64,000 nt of DNA from Clostridium thermobutyricum (GCA_016842005.1 JAENYD010000007.1:1-64000); one strand, 5' to 3'; positions 16,774 to 25,726 are shown, counted from the stretch's first letter. Notes: generated by a model from the letters alone, not told the origin. Translations and numbers: made by a program.

Positions 16774-19053
16774 TTAACAGCCCGAGTGGTAAGGTTCTGC
16801 AGGCAGAGGCACCTCATCCTTTCCACCTTCAATAAAGGTCTCCATCCAATCCGGCTGAGGAGGCTGTTTATTCTCCTTCAGCATCTGCTGCCACTCTTCA
16901 TCTGTAAGCCTCTTCCCGGCCGGGGCACAGAATTCATAATAGCTGAAAACAGCACCCCTCGTCAGATATAATTTCCCGTCAATAGGTACCACAACATATA
17001 TTTCGTAGGCCGGTCCTACGCCAACCTCGAAATATCCTCCGCTGCTGAACTGGTTTGGGGCAATGGTATGCACATCGGCAATGATGGCCATGTTCTTATC
17101 CGTTTCCGAGGTTATCTCAAACCATCTCATACCGTCACCGGCAAAGGAACTGGTCAGGTACTCCAGCAATCCCCCATAAGTCAGAAGCTGATCATACTCA
17201 TCCTGGGTCAGTTCCTGGTTCTTTAACTCTTTCACCGAGCAGTTTATCAGGAACTGCAGCAGGTCCTCAAAACGCTGCATTTTGCTTTCAAGAGTGCCGG
17301 GAAGTATGTCCTTCTCCTTCAGATTTGTTCTTGAGTATTTTGTAAGCCACAAAAGTTTCTCATAAACGCCTATACTGGGTTCAACATAACCCCTCACCTG
17401 AGGCGGCTCCAATCCGCCGCCACATTCCGCACCGCTCTGCTTCCCGTAGAGAATGGTATCATGTCTCAGTTCAGCCCAGCTGCCAAGGGCGGTACTCAAC
17501 GACTTGTCCTGCCAGGCATCGTTAGTCATAAATGACGGGTATCCGTCTCCCAGAGGCTTCAGGAAATCGGACAATACCCATAACCAGCCGTAATACATGT
17601 TGGACTGCCATATATCCATTGTAATTTTAGCAAACTTAGCAGCCATTTTGTTAAAAGCATCCGGGTATCCTTCCCACTTCCGGTCTTCATGGTACCGGTT
17701 TATCAGAATATCGTATGCCCTGTCCGAACCCAGCACCGCCATGACATCCAGCCCGGAAGGTATGGGCCTCAAAATGGGTTCAACCAGTCCCTGAATTATC
17801 TCGGAATCAGGAATATATCTCTGTCCCATAAGCCTGAACTGTTTGCCCACAGGCGTGGAAACAGAAGTATAATTTGCCTTTATCCGGGGTTCGGGTAGTT
17901 TATCCGCTTCCTGGTATAATTGGTCAAGTTTTTCTCCCTCGTCCAGTCTGTTCAGGTCGGGTTGTTCTCCGTAGACTTTTACCAGTAAGTCCTTATAGTG
18001 ATATATGTTCAGGTCGTCTGTATTGCCTGCATAAAAAACGGTCGGGTCATATATGTTTTCCCATAGTATGCTGTCAGGTGTGCCACCATTCTCCAAAAAC
18101 AGGCTATAGGTAATAATCAGGGCCTGCAGGGTCTGCTCTATATTCCTTTCCTTTGTCTCTTCATTCTTGTACAGCGGAAAGGGGGCCTGGCCGTACCACA
18201 TCATTGTTTTGAAATACCTTTTGACATCATCGTTTCTGGTATAATGTCCCCTGGGTCTGTACTGGCTGTAATCAAGTTCATAGGGAAAAATGGCAGACGC
18301 ATTAAAGCCCCCCATATCGCATATCAGCCGGTATTCTTGCGATGCCATGTCTTTTGCCTCCTGAGGTATGTTCTCGGGCAGAGGTTTCTCAAGGGCAAGC
18401 TGGGCAGTGGCAAAGAATGCAATGTTCTTTAACTGTACATTCTTTATTTCTTCATTATCCAACTCATTATACAGATATATGGACTTTTGAAGCATGCTGT
18501 CGGTAAACTCCTCCAGCATGCCCAGGAGTTTCTCGTTTTCAAGCACCCTCAGCGAATAATCGTAAAATATGTGATATACCTGTAATACCGAATCAGTGGT
18601 TATAAAAGACGGGATTTTTTTATACTCGTTTTCCTCATATATGTAAAAAAGCTGCTCCTGTCTGGAGGGATTCACGACAAATCCGTTCCGTATCAATAAT
18701 TCTTTCTGTTCTTGTGTAAAATCCCCATATTGCTCAAGATTCTCAATGTTGGACAGATCGGTATCAACCTTGTATGGCTCAACCAAGGCTTCATGCTTCA
18801 CCGTCTCAAAAGGTACTTTCACAGGCTTCCTGTCCTTTTCTGATTTGAGTACAAGACTGTAAATCAGCTCATCCCCTTCATCGCTGCCAGTCCTTTCCTG
18901 ACCGCCTGTCTCATCAGGTTGTTGAATTTCGCTGTTTTCTTCCTCTCGTCCAGGCTCTCCCCTTTCCACAGTACGGGAACAACCCGCAGAGGTTATTATA
19001 AGGGCTGCGATGCAGAAAAAACACAAAAGGCACCTGTTTAACCTCTTCTTCAT
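16774..19053 (-). CDS. DUF3160-family lipoprotein
   Basis: The start ATG at 19053 follows AAGGGGGAAG, giving about 759 residues. A basic N-terminus and a lipobox (LIITSAGC) predict a lipid-anchored surface protein, followed by an acidic Glu/Gly-rich linker. The rest fits the DUF3160 family: QLFYIYEENEYKKIPSFITT, DSVLQVYHIFYDYSLRVLE and, near the end, MAIIADVHTIAPNQ and GVGPAYEIYVVVP. The biochemical function of this family is unknown to me. It lies between the FG-GAP-like gene (41-bp gap) and the CapA-like gene (18-bp gap), so the three are probably one operon of surface proteins. Confidence 0.87.
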   Translation of the reverse strand: MKKRLNRCLLCFFCIAALIITSAGCSRTVERGEPGREEENSEIQQPDETGGQERTGSDEGDELIYSLVLKSEKDRKPVKVPFETVKHEALVEPYKVDTDLSNIENLEQYGDFTQEQKELLIRNGFVVNPSRQEQLFYIYEENEYKKIPSFITTDSVLQVYHIFYDYSLRVLENEKLLGMLEEFTDSMLQKSIYLYNELDNEEIKNVQLKNIAFFATAQLALEKPLPENIPQEAKDMASQEYRLICDMGGFNASAIFPYELDYSQYRPRGHYTRNDDVKRYFKTMMWYGQAPFPLYKNEETKERNIEQTLQALIITYSLFLENGGTPDSILWENIYDPTVFYAGNTDDLNIYHYKDLLVKVYGEQPDLNRLDEGEKLDQLYQEADKLPEPRIKANYTSVSTPVGKQFRLMGQRYIPDSEIIQGLVEPILRPIPSGLDVMAVLGSDRAYDILINRYHEDRKWEGYPDAFNKMAAKFAKITMDIWQSNMYYGWLWVLSDFLKPLGDGYPSFMTNDAWQDKSLSTALGSWAELRHDTILYGKQSGAECGGGLEPPQVRGYVEPSIGVYEKLLWLTKYSRTNLKEKDILPGTLESKMQRFEDLLQFLINCSVKELKNQELTQDEYDQLLTYGGLLEYLTSSFAGDGMRWFEITSETDKNMAIIADVHTIAPNQFSSGGYFEVGVGPAYEIYVVVPIDGKLYLTRGAVFSYYEFCAPAGKRLTDEEWQQMLKENKQPPQPDWMETFIEGGKDEVPLPAEPYHSGC

Positions 19054-19093
19054 CTTTCTTCCCCCTTCAAATGGTTTTGTTTGAGACGCTGTT

Positions 19094-19936
19094 TTATTGT
19101 CTTGTTTTAAGCTTTCCGTTTTCATAGTACACGCTTACCCACTTATAAAAATACCTTTCTTTCACTCTGGCATGAATTACATCTCCGTCTCCTTTATCGC
19201 CTTTTTTTATATCCGATATGTCTTCAAAACTGTGACTTTCCCCTATTCCTTCAAAGCCAAAGCCCTTCCATTTGTAAACATTCAGCACTTCACGTCCATC
19301 AGACAGTATTTCTATGGATACAAGCTCATCCATGCCATCCATGTCTAGATCCGAAAAAGTATAATCCTCAAAGGGCCTCGCAAGCCGGGACCCTCTCCAT
19401 TTGGGAAATATAGAACCGTCGTGCCAGTTGTACAGGTAAGGCCTTTTGGCCATAACCGGATGGAATTCGGTCTTTTTATACATGCTTATGGATATCTCTT
19501 TTATGCCGTCTCCATCTACATCCGCAGTCTGCACTTTCCAGGGATTCATTTGTGCAATAGGGTATTCATATATCTCCTTGAGCTTGCCGTCCAAAGTCAG
19601 TATCACTAACTTCTCACCGTATTCATCACCTTTTTCCCCTGTAACCATCAGTATCTCGCTGCTGCCGTTGTTGTCCAGATCCGAAATACAGATGCTGATT
19701 ACAGCCTTCCCCTTATTTTTGACGGGATAATTGTCAATCAGTTCCCCTCTGGAAGAATATACCATCAGCCTGCTATCTACAATATAAGCGACATAGTTTC
19801 GCCCCTCGGCGGACAGGATACCGGTCGGTTCCAGTTGTGTATCCTTCACCCTGTCAACATCTTTATGGTTGAAAACCGCTGTCAGTATTAAAATGCACGA
19901 GATAACCGCCCTCATTGAAATATAGTTTCCTTTCAC
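19094..19936 (-). CDS. Secreted or membrane-anchored FG-GAP/VCBS-like repeat protein
   Basis: The protein has 280 residues from a GTG start at 19936, or 273 from ATG 19915. The N-terminal hydrophobic stretch RAVISCILILTAVF predicts export. The body holds calcium-loop repeats of the FG-GAP type: SDLDNNGSSEI, ADVDGDGIKEI and SDLDMDGMDEL, spaced about 50-80 residues apart, which suggests a partial beta-propeller. No enzyme motif is seen. It is first in the putative operon with the DUF3160 and CapA-like lipoproteins, so a binding or structural role at the cell surface is likely. Confidence 0.78.
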   Translation of the reverse strand: MKGNYISMRAVISCILILTAVFNHKDVDRVKDTQLEPTGILSAEGRNYVAYIVDSRLMVYSSRGELIDNYPVKNKGKAVISICISDLDNNGSSEILMVTGEKGDEYGEKLVILTLDGKLKEIYEYPIAQMNPWKVQTADVDGDGIKEISISMYKKTEFHPVMAKRPYLYNWHDGSIFPKWRGSRLARPFEDYTFSDLDMDGMDELVSIEILSDGREVLNVYKWKGFGFEGIGESHSFEDISDIKKGDKGDGDVIHARVKERYFYKWVSVYYENGKLKTRQ

Positions 19937-19965
19937 TTTCTCGTATTCCCTCTTAACTGTAAAAT

Positions 19966-20160
19966 TTTATCCGATGCTACCCGCCGCTAATACTCCCGTC
20001 CTATCAGAGGTCAGGGGACACACCTGCTGAAGTCCCGGTATTCCTCTGTGGACAGGAATGTCCCCAACTAAAAGATAAGCGCACCACGCCGCTGGATAAC
20101 GGATTCCAGGCTTCAGATGGGGTTAAAACTCCACCTGAAAAGCCAGGCATTCTGTTTATC
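19966..20160 (+). repeat. Dispersed structured repeat, copy D (with nested insert)
   Basis: It runs from TTTTATCCGATGC through ACTCCCGTC to CTGGATAACGG, then the long hairpin CAGATGGGGTTAAAACTCC and the end TCTGTTTATC. The central loop contains an insert (about 20002-20071) with GGGGACA/TGTCCCC inverted repeats, shared with copy C in the same relative place. This is the one copy whose right end is not close to a stop codon. Confidence 0.85.
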
Positions 20161-20303
20161 GACTATATTGTATCATTTTATAATTAGCTGTTCTACCATT
20201 ACATTTTTGCATATATATAGCAGAAAGGCATTGTACCTGATAAACCGGTCCATATAATTTAGAAGCATTTGAAGGGAATAATTGTAATTGATGAGATATT
20301 TTA

Positions 20304-20329
20304 GGCTGTATCCAAAACCGGATACAGCC
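20304..20329 (-). terminator. Hairpin after the SDH-protease unit
   Basis: On the minus strand, GGCTGTATCC and GGATACAGCC form a perfect 10-bp stem with a 6-nt loop, followed by TAAAATATCT. The T-run is weak. Confidence 0.6.
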
Positions 20330-20338
20330 TCATAATCA

Positions 20339-20503
20339 TTATCTGCGATGCTTGAATCTGAATCTGCCGCTGGTTTCATTATTGTCATAAGGAACTATAA
20401 CGCTTTCCTGCTCTTCTTCTGCTATATTGTAATTAGCAGACACACAGCCCGAATGTTTCGAAATCTTTATATACTTTTTTGAATTTAAATTATTATACGG
20501 CAT
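20339..20503 (-). CDS. Small hypothetical protein downstream of the SDH protease
   Basis: An open frame of 54 codons starts at ATG 20503, nine bases after the SDH-protease stop. The preceding GGGAGGGATAGG could serve as ribosome site while overlapping the end of that gene. The product is polar, with KKYIKISKHSGC near the start, an acidic middle (AEEEQES), and a basic end (GRFRFKHRR). I recognise no family. Position, ribosome site and the terminator right after it support translation, but it is short. Confidence 0.5.
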   Translation of the reverse strand: MPYNNLNSKKYIKISKHSGCVSANYNIAEEEQESVIVPYDNNETSGRFRFKHRR

Positions 20504-20512
20504 TTTGCTGAC

Positions 20513-21508
20513 CTATCCCTCCCTTACTGTTTTCCAGCCCTGGTCGGTTATATTTACGCTATCCTGTGCCCCTGGGTCATGGGTTTTTGTTTTCTGAATT
20601 ATACCGTCAAAAACGTACCCATCCGTCCTGTTCAGACTTTCAATAATACCGCAATAAACCGAAAATTTACCGTCCATATCCGCAACCCGTTCCGGATAAA
20701 AAGGCTTTTCCAGCATCAGGTCTTCCTTATATTCCTGGAACAGCTGCCACATGGCCTTCTCCAGTTCATCGCTGCAGAAAACCACCGGCAGTTTGATATG
20801 TTCCAGGGCCTCTCGCCGGCTTATCATATAATTATGGGCAAACAGCCTCTCGGTAAGGTTACTTACAATCTTATCTATTTTGGCCTCTTCGGAAATATCC
20901 ATATGTGTCAGCAGCAGCTTTTTGGCTACAACGCGGATTAAAGAGTATGTCCTCTGTATGGTGCCTATAGCCAGGGGATGAACGCGGTCAACCAGATGTG
21001 CCAGGACTTCTGCCAGGGCATCATCGCTTTTAATGCCTACTACCTCCCTGACTATTGAAAAAAAGGAATATACATCCTCAACGTTTATAGGGAGTTTAAC
21101 CTGAGGATTGGATGGGTCCTCGGGATTGAACATGCTGTTGACATTGGGATCCACCGGACTCAGTTCTCCCATTTTTCCCATTACTATCCGGGATGCTCCC
21201 AGTGCTATCAGGGTACCGGCACTATATGCCTTGTAAGGTATTAAAACAGAGAAGTTGTCGGTATATTCATATATAAGATGGACCAGTCTTAAAGCAGTAA
21301 GCACATCTCCTCCTTTTGTAAACATAAACAGGTCAATTTTGTCATTCTGCCCTATATCCTCCAGATGATTGTAAAATACCGGGATGATATCGGGAGCAAT
21401 TCTTGTGCTGATATTTTGCCTGTCTCCTCCTATATAACATATCACCTTTGACTGTCTTATTTCGGATATTCGCTTTATCATATCCTTACGGTTGGCATGC
21501 ATATACAC
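20513..21508 (-). CDS. Clp-fold serine peptidase of the SDH (serine dehydrogenase proteinase) family
   Basis: The 331-residue protein has a ClpP/crotonase-type core. LFMFTKGGDVLTALRL (near 62-77) corresponds to the oxyanion glycine-rich segment, and PYKAYSAGTLIALGAS (near 92-107) carries the nucleophile serine. GELSPVDPNV is typical of the SDH_sah family (also called SppA-like). No transmembrane anchor is obvious, so it is probably cytoplasmic or peripheral. The start is GTG with AAGGA five bases upstream. The substrate is unknown. Confidence 0.85.
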   Translation of the reverse strand: MYMHANRKDMIKRISEIRQSKVICYIGGDRQNISTRIAPDIIPVFYNHLEDIGQNDKIDLFMFTKGGDVLTALRLVHLIYEYTDNFSVLIPYKAYSAGTLIALGASRIVMGKMGELSPVDPNVNSMFNPEDPSNPQVKLPINVEDVYSFFSIVREVVGIKSDDALAEVLAHLVDRVHPLAIGTIQRTYSLIRVVAKKLLLTHMDISEEAKIDKIVSNLTERLFAHNYMISRREALEHIKLPVVFCSDELEKAMWQLFQEYKEDLMLEKPFYPERVADMDGKFSVYCGIIESLNRTDGYVFDGIIQKTKTHDPGAQDSVNITDQGWKTVREG

Positions 21509-21659
21509 GGCAGTCCTTTCAGTTGAATTTATACAGAATTATTTTTTGGACTGTGGCAGACAAATATTCTCCTTATTTAAGCTTTAATAGTTTGAATAAA
21601 TCCGTCCTATTCAGCAAAAAATAAAAAAGTCCAAACCAAATATAAAAGGAGGAATTTGA

Positions 21660-22352
21660 ATGTACGTAACAAACCAGCAACTGGGGTCTGCAGTTCACTA
21701 TGCGCATTTTGCCCCTATTTGCACCAACTTTACGAACATGGGAACAACAGTAACCTATGCCAGTCGTCCAGAAGCGGCTATTAATGCCTCTGCTGTAAAT
21801 CCCGGGGTTTCGGGGAATTTTGCAGCTGCACAGCAGCCGTTATGGAACCAGGCATCCGCAAATGTACAACCCAGCATCACAGCAGCTCAATTTGCACAGC
21901 CTGTGAGTGGCACAATGGCTGCCTATAATCAGTTAAGACCTCTTGGAACCCTTGTAAGCGCATATAACCAGTTTCAACCCTTTAGCGGTTCCATAACCGG
22001 ACTGAATCAGTTCCAGCCTTACTGGCAATCCGGTCATGTTATGGTTCAACCGAGCATAGACATTTCGGAAACCTCGAGAGACGTAGTGGTATCAGCCTAT
22101 ACGCCGAATGTTGACCCTAACAACATCAGCCTGTCAGTTACCGATAATGCTGTCACCATATCAGCATATGCCTGGACCGGTAATCAACCCATGATAGTTA
22201 ACAGGACTGTGGCACTGCCCACAAATATACGGGCGGAGGCTGTTGACGCCAACCTTCAGAATAACGGTATTCTCGAAATAAGGCTGCCAAAAGCCGAAAA
22301 GAGCACCAGGGGCACAACGCTGAGCCAGGACGTGAAACAGCAGACAGTATAG
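21660..22352 (+). CDS. Hsp20/alpha-crystallin-domain protein with Gln/Ala-rich N-terminal region
   Basis: Residues from about 135 to 225 form an alpha-crystallin-like domain: PSIDISETSRDVVVSAY, NISLSVTDNAVTISAY, and the C-terminal NGILEIRLPKAE, matching the family GxLxIxLPK ending. The first 130 residues are rich in Gln, Ala, Asn and aromatic residues, with repeated FQP/NQF motifs, unlike standard Hsp20 N-termini. AAAGGAGG before the ATG gives strong translation. A chaperone, or a spore-coat-like protein with this fold, are both possible. Confidence 0.82.
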   Translation: MYVTNQQLGSAVHYAHFAPICTNFTNMGTTVTYASRPEAAINASAVNPGVSGNFAAAQQPLWNQASANVQPSITAAQFAQPVSGTMAAYNQLRPLGTLVSAYNQFQPFSGSITGLNQFQPYWQSGHVMVQPSIDISETSRDVVVSAYTPNVDPNNISLSVTDNAVTISAYAWTGNQPMIVNRTVALPTNIRAEAVDANLQNNGILEIRLPKAEKSTRGTTLSQDVKQQTV

Positions 22353-22371
22353 CAACCTCTGACAGAAAACA

Positions 22372-22406
22372 AGCCTTGATTTGCCTGCGCGGATCAAGGC
22401 TTTATT
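22372..22406 (+). terminator. Terminator after the Hsp20-like gene
   Basis: AGCCTTGAT and ATCAAGGCT arms with a 12-nt loop, followed by TTATT. Confidence 0.75.
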
Positions 22407-22410
22407 ACTC

Positions 22411-22507
22411 GTTTTATCCGGTGACTACCACGGTTGCTGATAGTCCCGTCCTCTTAGACGGGTGGTAAGCGGCACGATGCTCCTGGATAATGGCTTCGAA
22501 GCTTCCT
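22411..22507 (+). repeat. Dispersed structured repeat, copy F (truncated)
   Basis: It has TTTTATCCGGTGACTACC, GTCCCGTCCTCTTAGACGGG, GGTAAGCGGC and CTGGATAATGG. The distal long hairpin is missing, but a TTTAT at its end supplies the stop codon region of the M15 peptidase gene on the other strand. Confidence 0.75.
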
Positions 22508-23209
22508 TTATTGCCACTGTATCTCTTTCTGAAAATGCTGGTAATCCTTGTAGTATTTCCAGCTGCCACCCCAGGTCCATCCCCTATCAACGAACGCCCT
22601 GAAGCAGGCATCACCTTCCACAATCATACCCTTTCTCACCGGATCCCTGTTGATATAGGCCTTTCCTTCTGAAGGCAGTATCTTATCACCGACAACATAG
22701 GGATTCTGCACAGGGTTTATATCAACGGCAACCCCATAGCTATGCAGGGATAGTTTGCTATTATTGCCCGGTACAGGGCGAAAGCAAAAACCGGATGTGT
22801 TGTTATCCGCCATTGATCTGTTATCATCAGCACCATATTCGTCAATTAACTTGACCTTTTGGATAGGAAATTTTGCAGCATACAGGTCCTTAAAGATATC
22901 CGCCACTTCCCCGGCCACTTCTCTATGAACTATAATTTCTCCCCTGTGTTTTTTATCATCAAATCCCCAATAAGTCACCCTGACATAGGCCAGGTCTTCC
23001 AAAGGTACAGGACATCCCGGTTTCCAGGATACCCCTTCCATCTTTTCCTTTACGTCTTCCGGTAACGGGCCCCAGACAAATTCGTCATTATGATCCGCCT
23101 CCGTTTTCTCCCGGGACTTCGGATCTGCAGCGGGGTCTTCCTCCGGGTATTTACCCAGCAGTACGGGGAACAATACCAGCACGACAGTGATAACCACGAC
23201 TGTTCCCAA
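22508..23209 (-). CDS. M15-family D-alanyl-D-alanine carboxypeptidase-like protein
   Basis: The protein has an N-terminal membrane segment (VVVITVVLVLFPVLL) and an extracellular M15 zinc peptidase domain. The motif LHSYGVAVDINP (His and Asp ligands) and the C-terminal GWTWGGSW...DYQHFQ (His ligand) are intact. It should trim stem peptides or cross-links in peptidoglycan. The start is unsure. The listed TTG has only a weak AAGG close by, while a better GGGGTGAG lies about 40 nt upstream with no ATG, GTG or TTG in frame at the right distance, only ATA. A D-Ala-D-Ala-ligase-like gene is divergent from it. Confidence 0.85.
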   Translation of the reverse strand: MGTVVVITVVLVLFPVLLGKYPEEDPAADPKSREKTEADHNDEFVWGPLPEDVKEKMEGVSWKPGCPVPLEDLAYVRVTYWGFDDKKHRGEIIVHREVAGEVADIFKDLYAAKFPIQKVKLIDEYGADDNRSMADNNTSGFCFRPVPGNNSKLSLHSYGVAVDINPVQNPYVVGDKILPSEGKAYINRDPVRKGMIVEGDACFRAFVDRGWTWGGSWKYYKDYQHFQKEIQWQ

Positions 23210-23554
23210 GAACCTTATCTTGCCAGTTTTTATATTATCTCACCCCTTCCCTGTTATTTCAATTGAATATATAATATATTTATATGCTCAATTTCTAATC
23301 CCTTCTAAATTTGTTCTCACATCCAAGAAAACATATACCTTGACTATATAAAGCTCCCGCCATCAATCCGGCCCCAGGATATATATGTCCTTTGGAGAGG
23401 CAATGCCCCGGAACGGCTGACTTTCCTGGAACAGACCTTTTGGCCGTGACAATAATATTTATGGGTATGAAAAAAACTATATTGTAATTCATAACCTTAG
23501 GTGCTAAAATGATTTCATTAGATCAATCCATGTAAAGGAGAAGATGGTAATAAG

Positions 23555-24562
23555 ATGGAGGACAGTGGAAAGCTCAGGGTAGGGCTTACCTACAACTTGA
23601 AAAAACATGAGAACCTTTCCAATGAGGATGATGAAGCAGAATACGATGATATGGATACGGTCAACGCTATAAAAAATGCGCTGGAAAAAGCGGGATGCGA
23701 AGTCTGCCTCATGGAAGCCACGAGCCGGATTGTAAATATAATACAGGAAAAGGACGTAGATATTGTCTTCAATTTTGCTGAAGGTCTGAAAGGAAGAGGA
23801 CGGGAATCCCAGATACCCGCACTGCTGAACATGCTTTGTATACCTTTTACAGGTTCGGATGAAACCACTCTCGCAGTAGCTCTGGATAAAGCCCTGGCCA
23901 AAAGAGTCGTGGCCTCTGAGAACATCAGAACCCCCAAATTCCAGGTCTTTTTTTCAGGCAAGGATAAACTGAACAGAAAACTGAAATTCCCTCTTATCGT
24001 AAAACCCAACGCCGAAGGGTCGAGCAAAGGCATCATTGACACATCTGTGGCAAACAATGAAGATGAACTGTACAGACTTGTTGCCAGAATAATAGATAAC
24101 TACGACCAGCCAGCCATAGTAGAGGAATTTATTGAAGGCAGGGAATTTACTGTGGGGATGCTGGGTAACGGGGATGATGTGGAGATACTGCCCGTAATGG
24201 AAATAACTTTTGACCATACCCGCGGAACAGGTTTTTACAGCTATAACGTAAAGAAAAATTCTGAAAAACTGACTTCCTACACATGCCCTGCCCATCTAAC
24301 AGCAAAAGAAGAAAAAATGATCAGGAACTTTGCCTTCAGGATTTTTGATATCCTTGAATGCAAGGATGTAGCGAGGATTGACCTGAGACTCTCCCGTATG
24401 GATGGTAAACCCTATTTCCTGGAGATTAATCCTCTCCCGGGACTGATTGACGGGTACAGTGACCTGACTATAATTGCAAAATCAGCAGGAATGGAATACA
24501 AGGATTTGATTAAAAGAATTCTTAACGAAGCTTTGAAAAGGTACCGGATGCAGACCATATAA
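23555..24562 (+). CDS. D-alanine-D-alanine ligase-like ATP-grasp protein
   Basis: The fold and late motifs match Ddl and related ATP-grasp ligases. DIVFNFAEGLKGRGRESQIP and IPFTGSDE in the N-terminal half are followed by FPLIVKPNAEGSSKGI (ATP lid), VEEFIEGREFTVGML and, near the end, FLEINPLPGL (metal ligands). The first residues, RVGLTYNLKK, lack the usual glycine-serine-rich Ddl start, so a ligase for another amino-acid pair is possible. The start ATG is 14 bases from AAAGGAGAAG, a long spacing. The stop codon lies within a perfect 20-bp inverted repeat. Confidence 0.83.
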   Translation: MEDSGKLRVGLTYNLKKHENLSNEDDEAEYDDMDTVNAIKNALEKAGCEVCLMEATSRIVNIIQEKDVDIVFNFAEGLKGRGRESQIPALLNMLCIPFTGSDETTLAVALDKALAKRVVASENIRTPKFQVFFSGKDKLNRKLKFPLIVKPNAEGSSKGIIDTSVANNEDELYRLVARIIDNYDQPAIVEEFIEGREFTVGMLGNGDDVEILPVMEITFDHTRGTGFYSYNVKKNSEKLTSYTCPAHLTAKEEKMIRNFAFRIFDILECKDVARIDLRLSRMDGKPYFLEINPLPGLIDGYSDLTIIAKSAGMEYKDLIKRILNEALKRYRMQTI

Positions 24563-24594
24563 GAAGCGGCTGGAGCCGCTTCTTATATGGTCTG
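24551..24594. repeat. Perfect 20-bp inverted repeat over the ddl-like stop codon
   Basis: Positions 24551-24570 are exactly complementary to 24575-24594 across a TGGA loop, so the RNA would form an uninterrupted hairpin. It contains the stop codon of the upstream gene and has no T-run. It may act as a transcript-end stabiliser or terminator; its perfection is unusual. Confidence 0.8.
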
Positions 24595-24829
24595 GTCTCT
24601 CCTGTCACCGACACCGTATCCAGGCCCCGCTCAACAGGTATACCGCAGACAGTACCTTTCCGGTCTTCCATTATGTCAGACATGAAAATAGAATTTGAAT
24701 TCACTTTTTCTGAATTCAAAATGATACATAAGCTGAAGAGGCTGACTTCAAGCATATACATTTACATCAATTGACAAGAATTATATAATTACAGATAATA
24801 GACAAAATGCCGAAGAAAGGAGTGTATTC

Positions 24830-25726
24830 ATGTATTTTGCCACCTTTAGCTACAACTGCTCCCAGCAGATTGGTGTCTTGAGCCCGGATAAGAAAAATAT
24901 GATCCCGTTAAAAGAAGTCTTTGACAGAATGGGCAAAGATACACCGGATTCCTTAAACCGGTTGATAGAGATATTTGACGACAGTCTTGGAGAATATATC
25001 AGGGATATGCTAAATACATCAGGTTTTAACGGAATACCGGTTGAAAAAATAAAGTTATGTGCACCCATTCCGTATCCTAAAAGGAACCTCATATGTCTCG
25101 GGAAAAATTATGTGGACCACGCCAGAGAAGTGGCCGGATTGCCCGGAGCTGACAATGATATCCCGAAATATCCCGTTTTTTTTACCAAGTTTGCGGACCC
25201 TGCCATTGGAGATGGTGATATCATCAAGAACCATTCGGAAATAACAGAAATGATTGACTATGAAGTGGAACTGGCCGTGGTGATTGGTAAAGATGGCATC
25301 AACATCCCTGAAGAAGACGCAGAAAATTATATATTTGGGTACTCCATCGCAAACGACGTATCTGCCAGAAATATTCAGAGGAAGCACGGTCAGTGGTTCA
25401 AGGGTAAAAGCCTGGAAACCTTCTGCCCCATGGGACCCTACCTGGTCCACAGGAGTGAAATTCCCTTCCCTGTGGAACTGGATATAATGTGTAAAGTGAA
25501 CGGGGAGGTCAGACAGCACTCCAATACCCGGAACATGGTATTTGACATACCCTGTATTATAAGCCATCTGTCCAAAGGAATGTACCTGCGAACCGGCGAC
25601 ATTATTATTACCGGCACACCTTCAGGGGTGGGTCTGGGGTTTAAACCCTTCAAATTTTTGAAGTCCGGTGATACGGTAGAATGCTACATAGAAAAAATCG
25701 GTACTCTGACCAATATAATAGAATAA
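24830..25726 (+). CDS. Fumarylacetoacetate hydrolase family protein
   Basis: The 298-residue protein carries FAH-family motifs: LICLGKNYVDHARE (near 86-99), FTKFADPAIGDGD, DYEVELAVVIG (metal-binding Glu residues), YSIANDVSARN, KSLETFCPMGP and IITGTPSGVG. Members hydrolyse or decarboxylate 2-oxo acids or hydrate double bonds in aromatic breakdown; the substrate here cannot be read. The start follows AAAGGAG. It appears to be a single-gene unit. Confidence 0.93.
   Translation: MYFATFSYNCSQQIGVLSPDKKNMIPLKEVFDRMGKDTPDSLNRLIEIFDDSLGEYIRDMLNTSGFNGIPVEKIKLCAPIPYPKRNLICLGKNYVDHAREVAGLPGADNDIPKYPVFFTKFADPAIGDGDIIKNHSEITEMIDYEVELAVVIGKDGINIPEEDAENYIFGYSIANDVSARNIQRKHGQWFKGKSLETFCPMGPYLVHRSEIPFPVELDIMCKVNGEVRQHSNTRNMVFDIPCIISHLSKGMYLRTGDIIITGTPSGVGLGFKPFKFLKSGDTVECYIEKIGTLTNIIE

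Noticed and set aside
20173-20388. Minus-strand frame of 71 codons after the SDH protease
   Set aside because: It has no ribosome site, overlaps the better-supported small gene 20339-20503 in another frame, and runs through the hairpin at 20304.
23295-23492. Minus-strand frame of 65 codons with a hydrophobic start and two Cys upstream of the M15 peptidase
   Set aside because: AAGG lies only two bases before the ATG, and no family is recognised; position alone is not enough.
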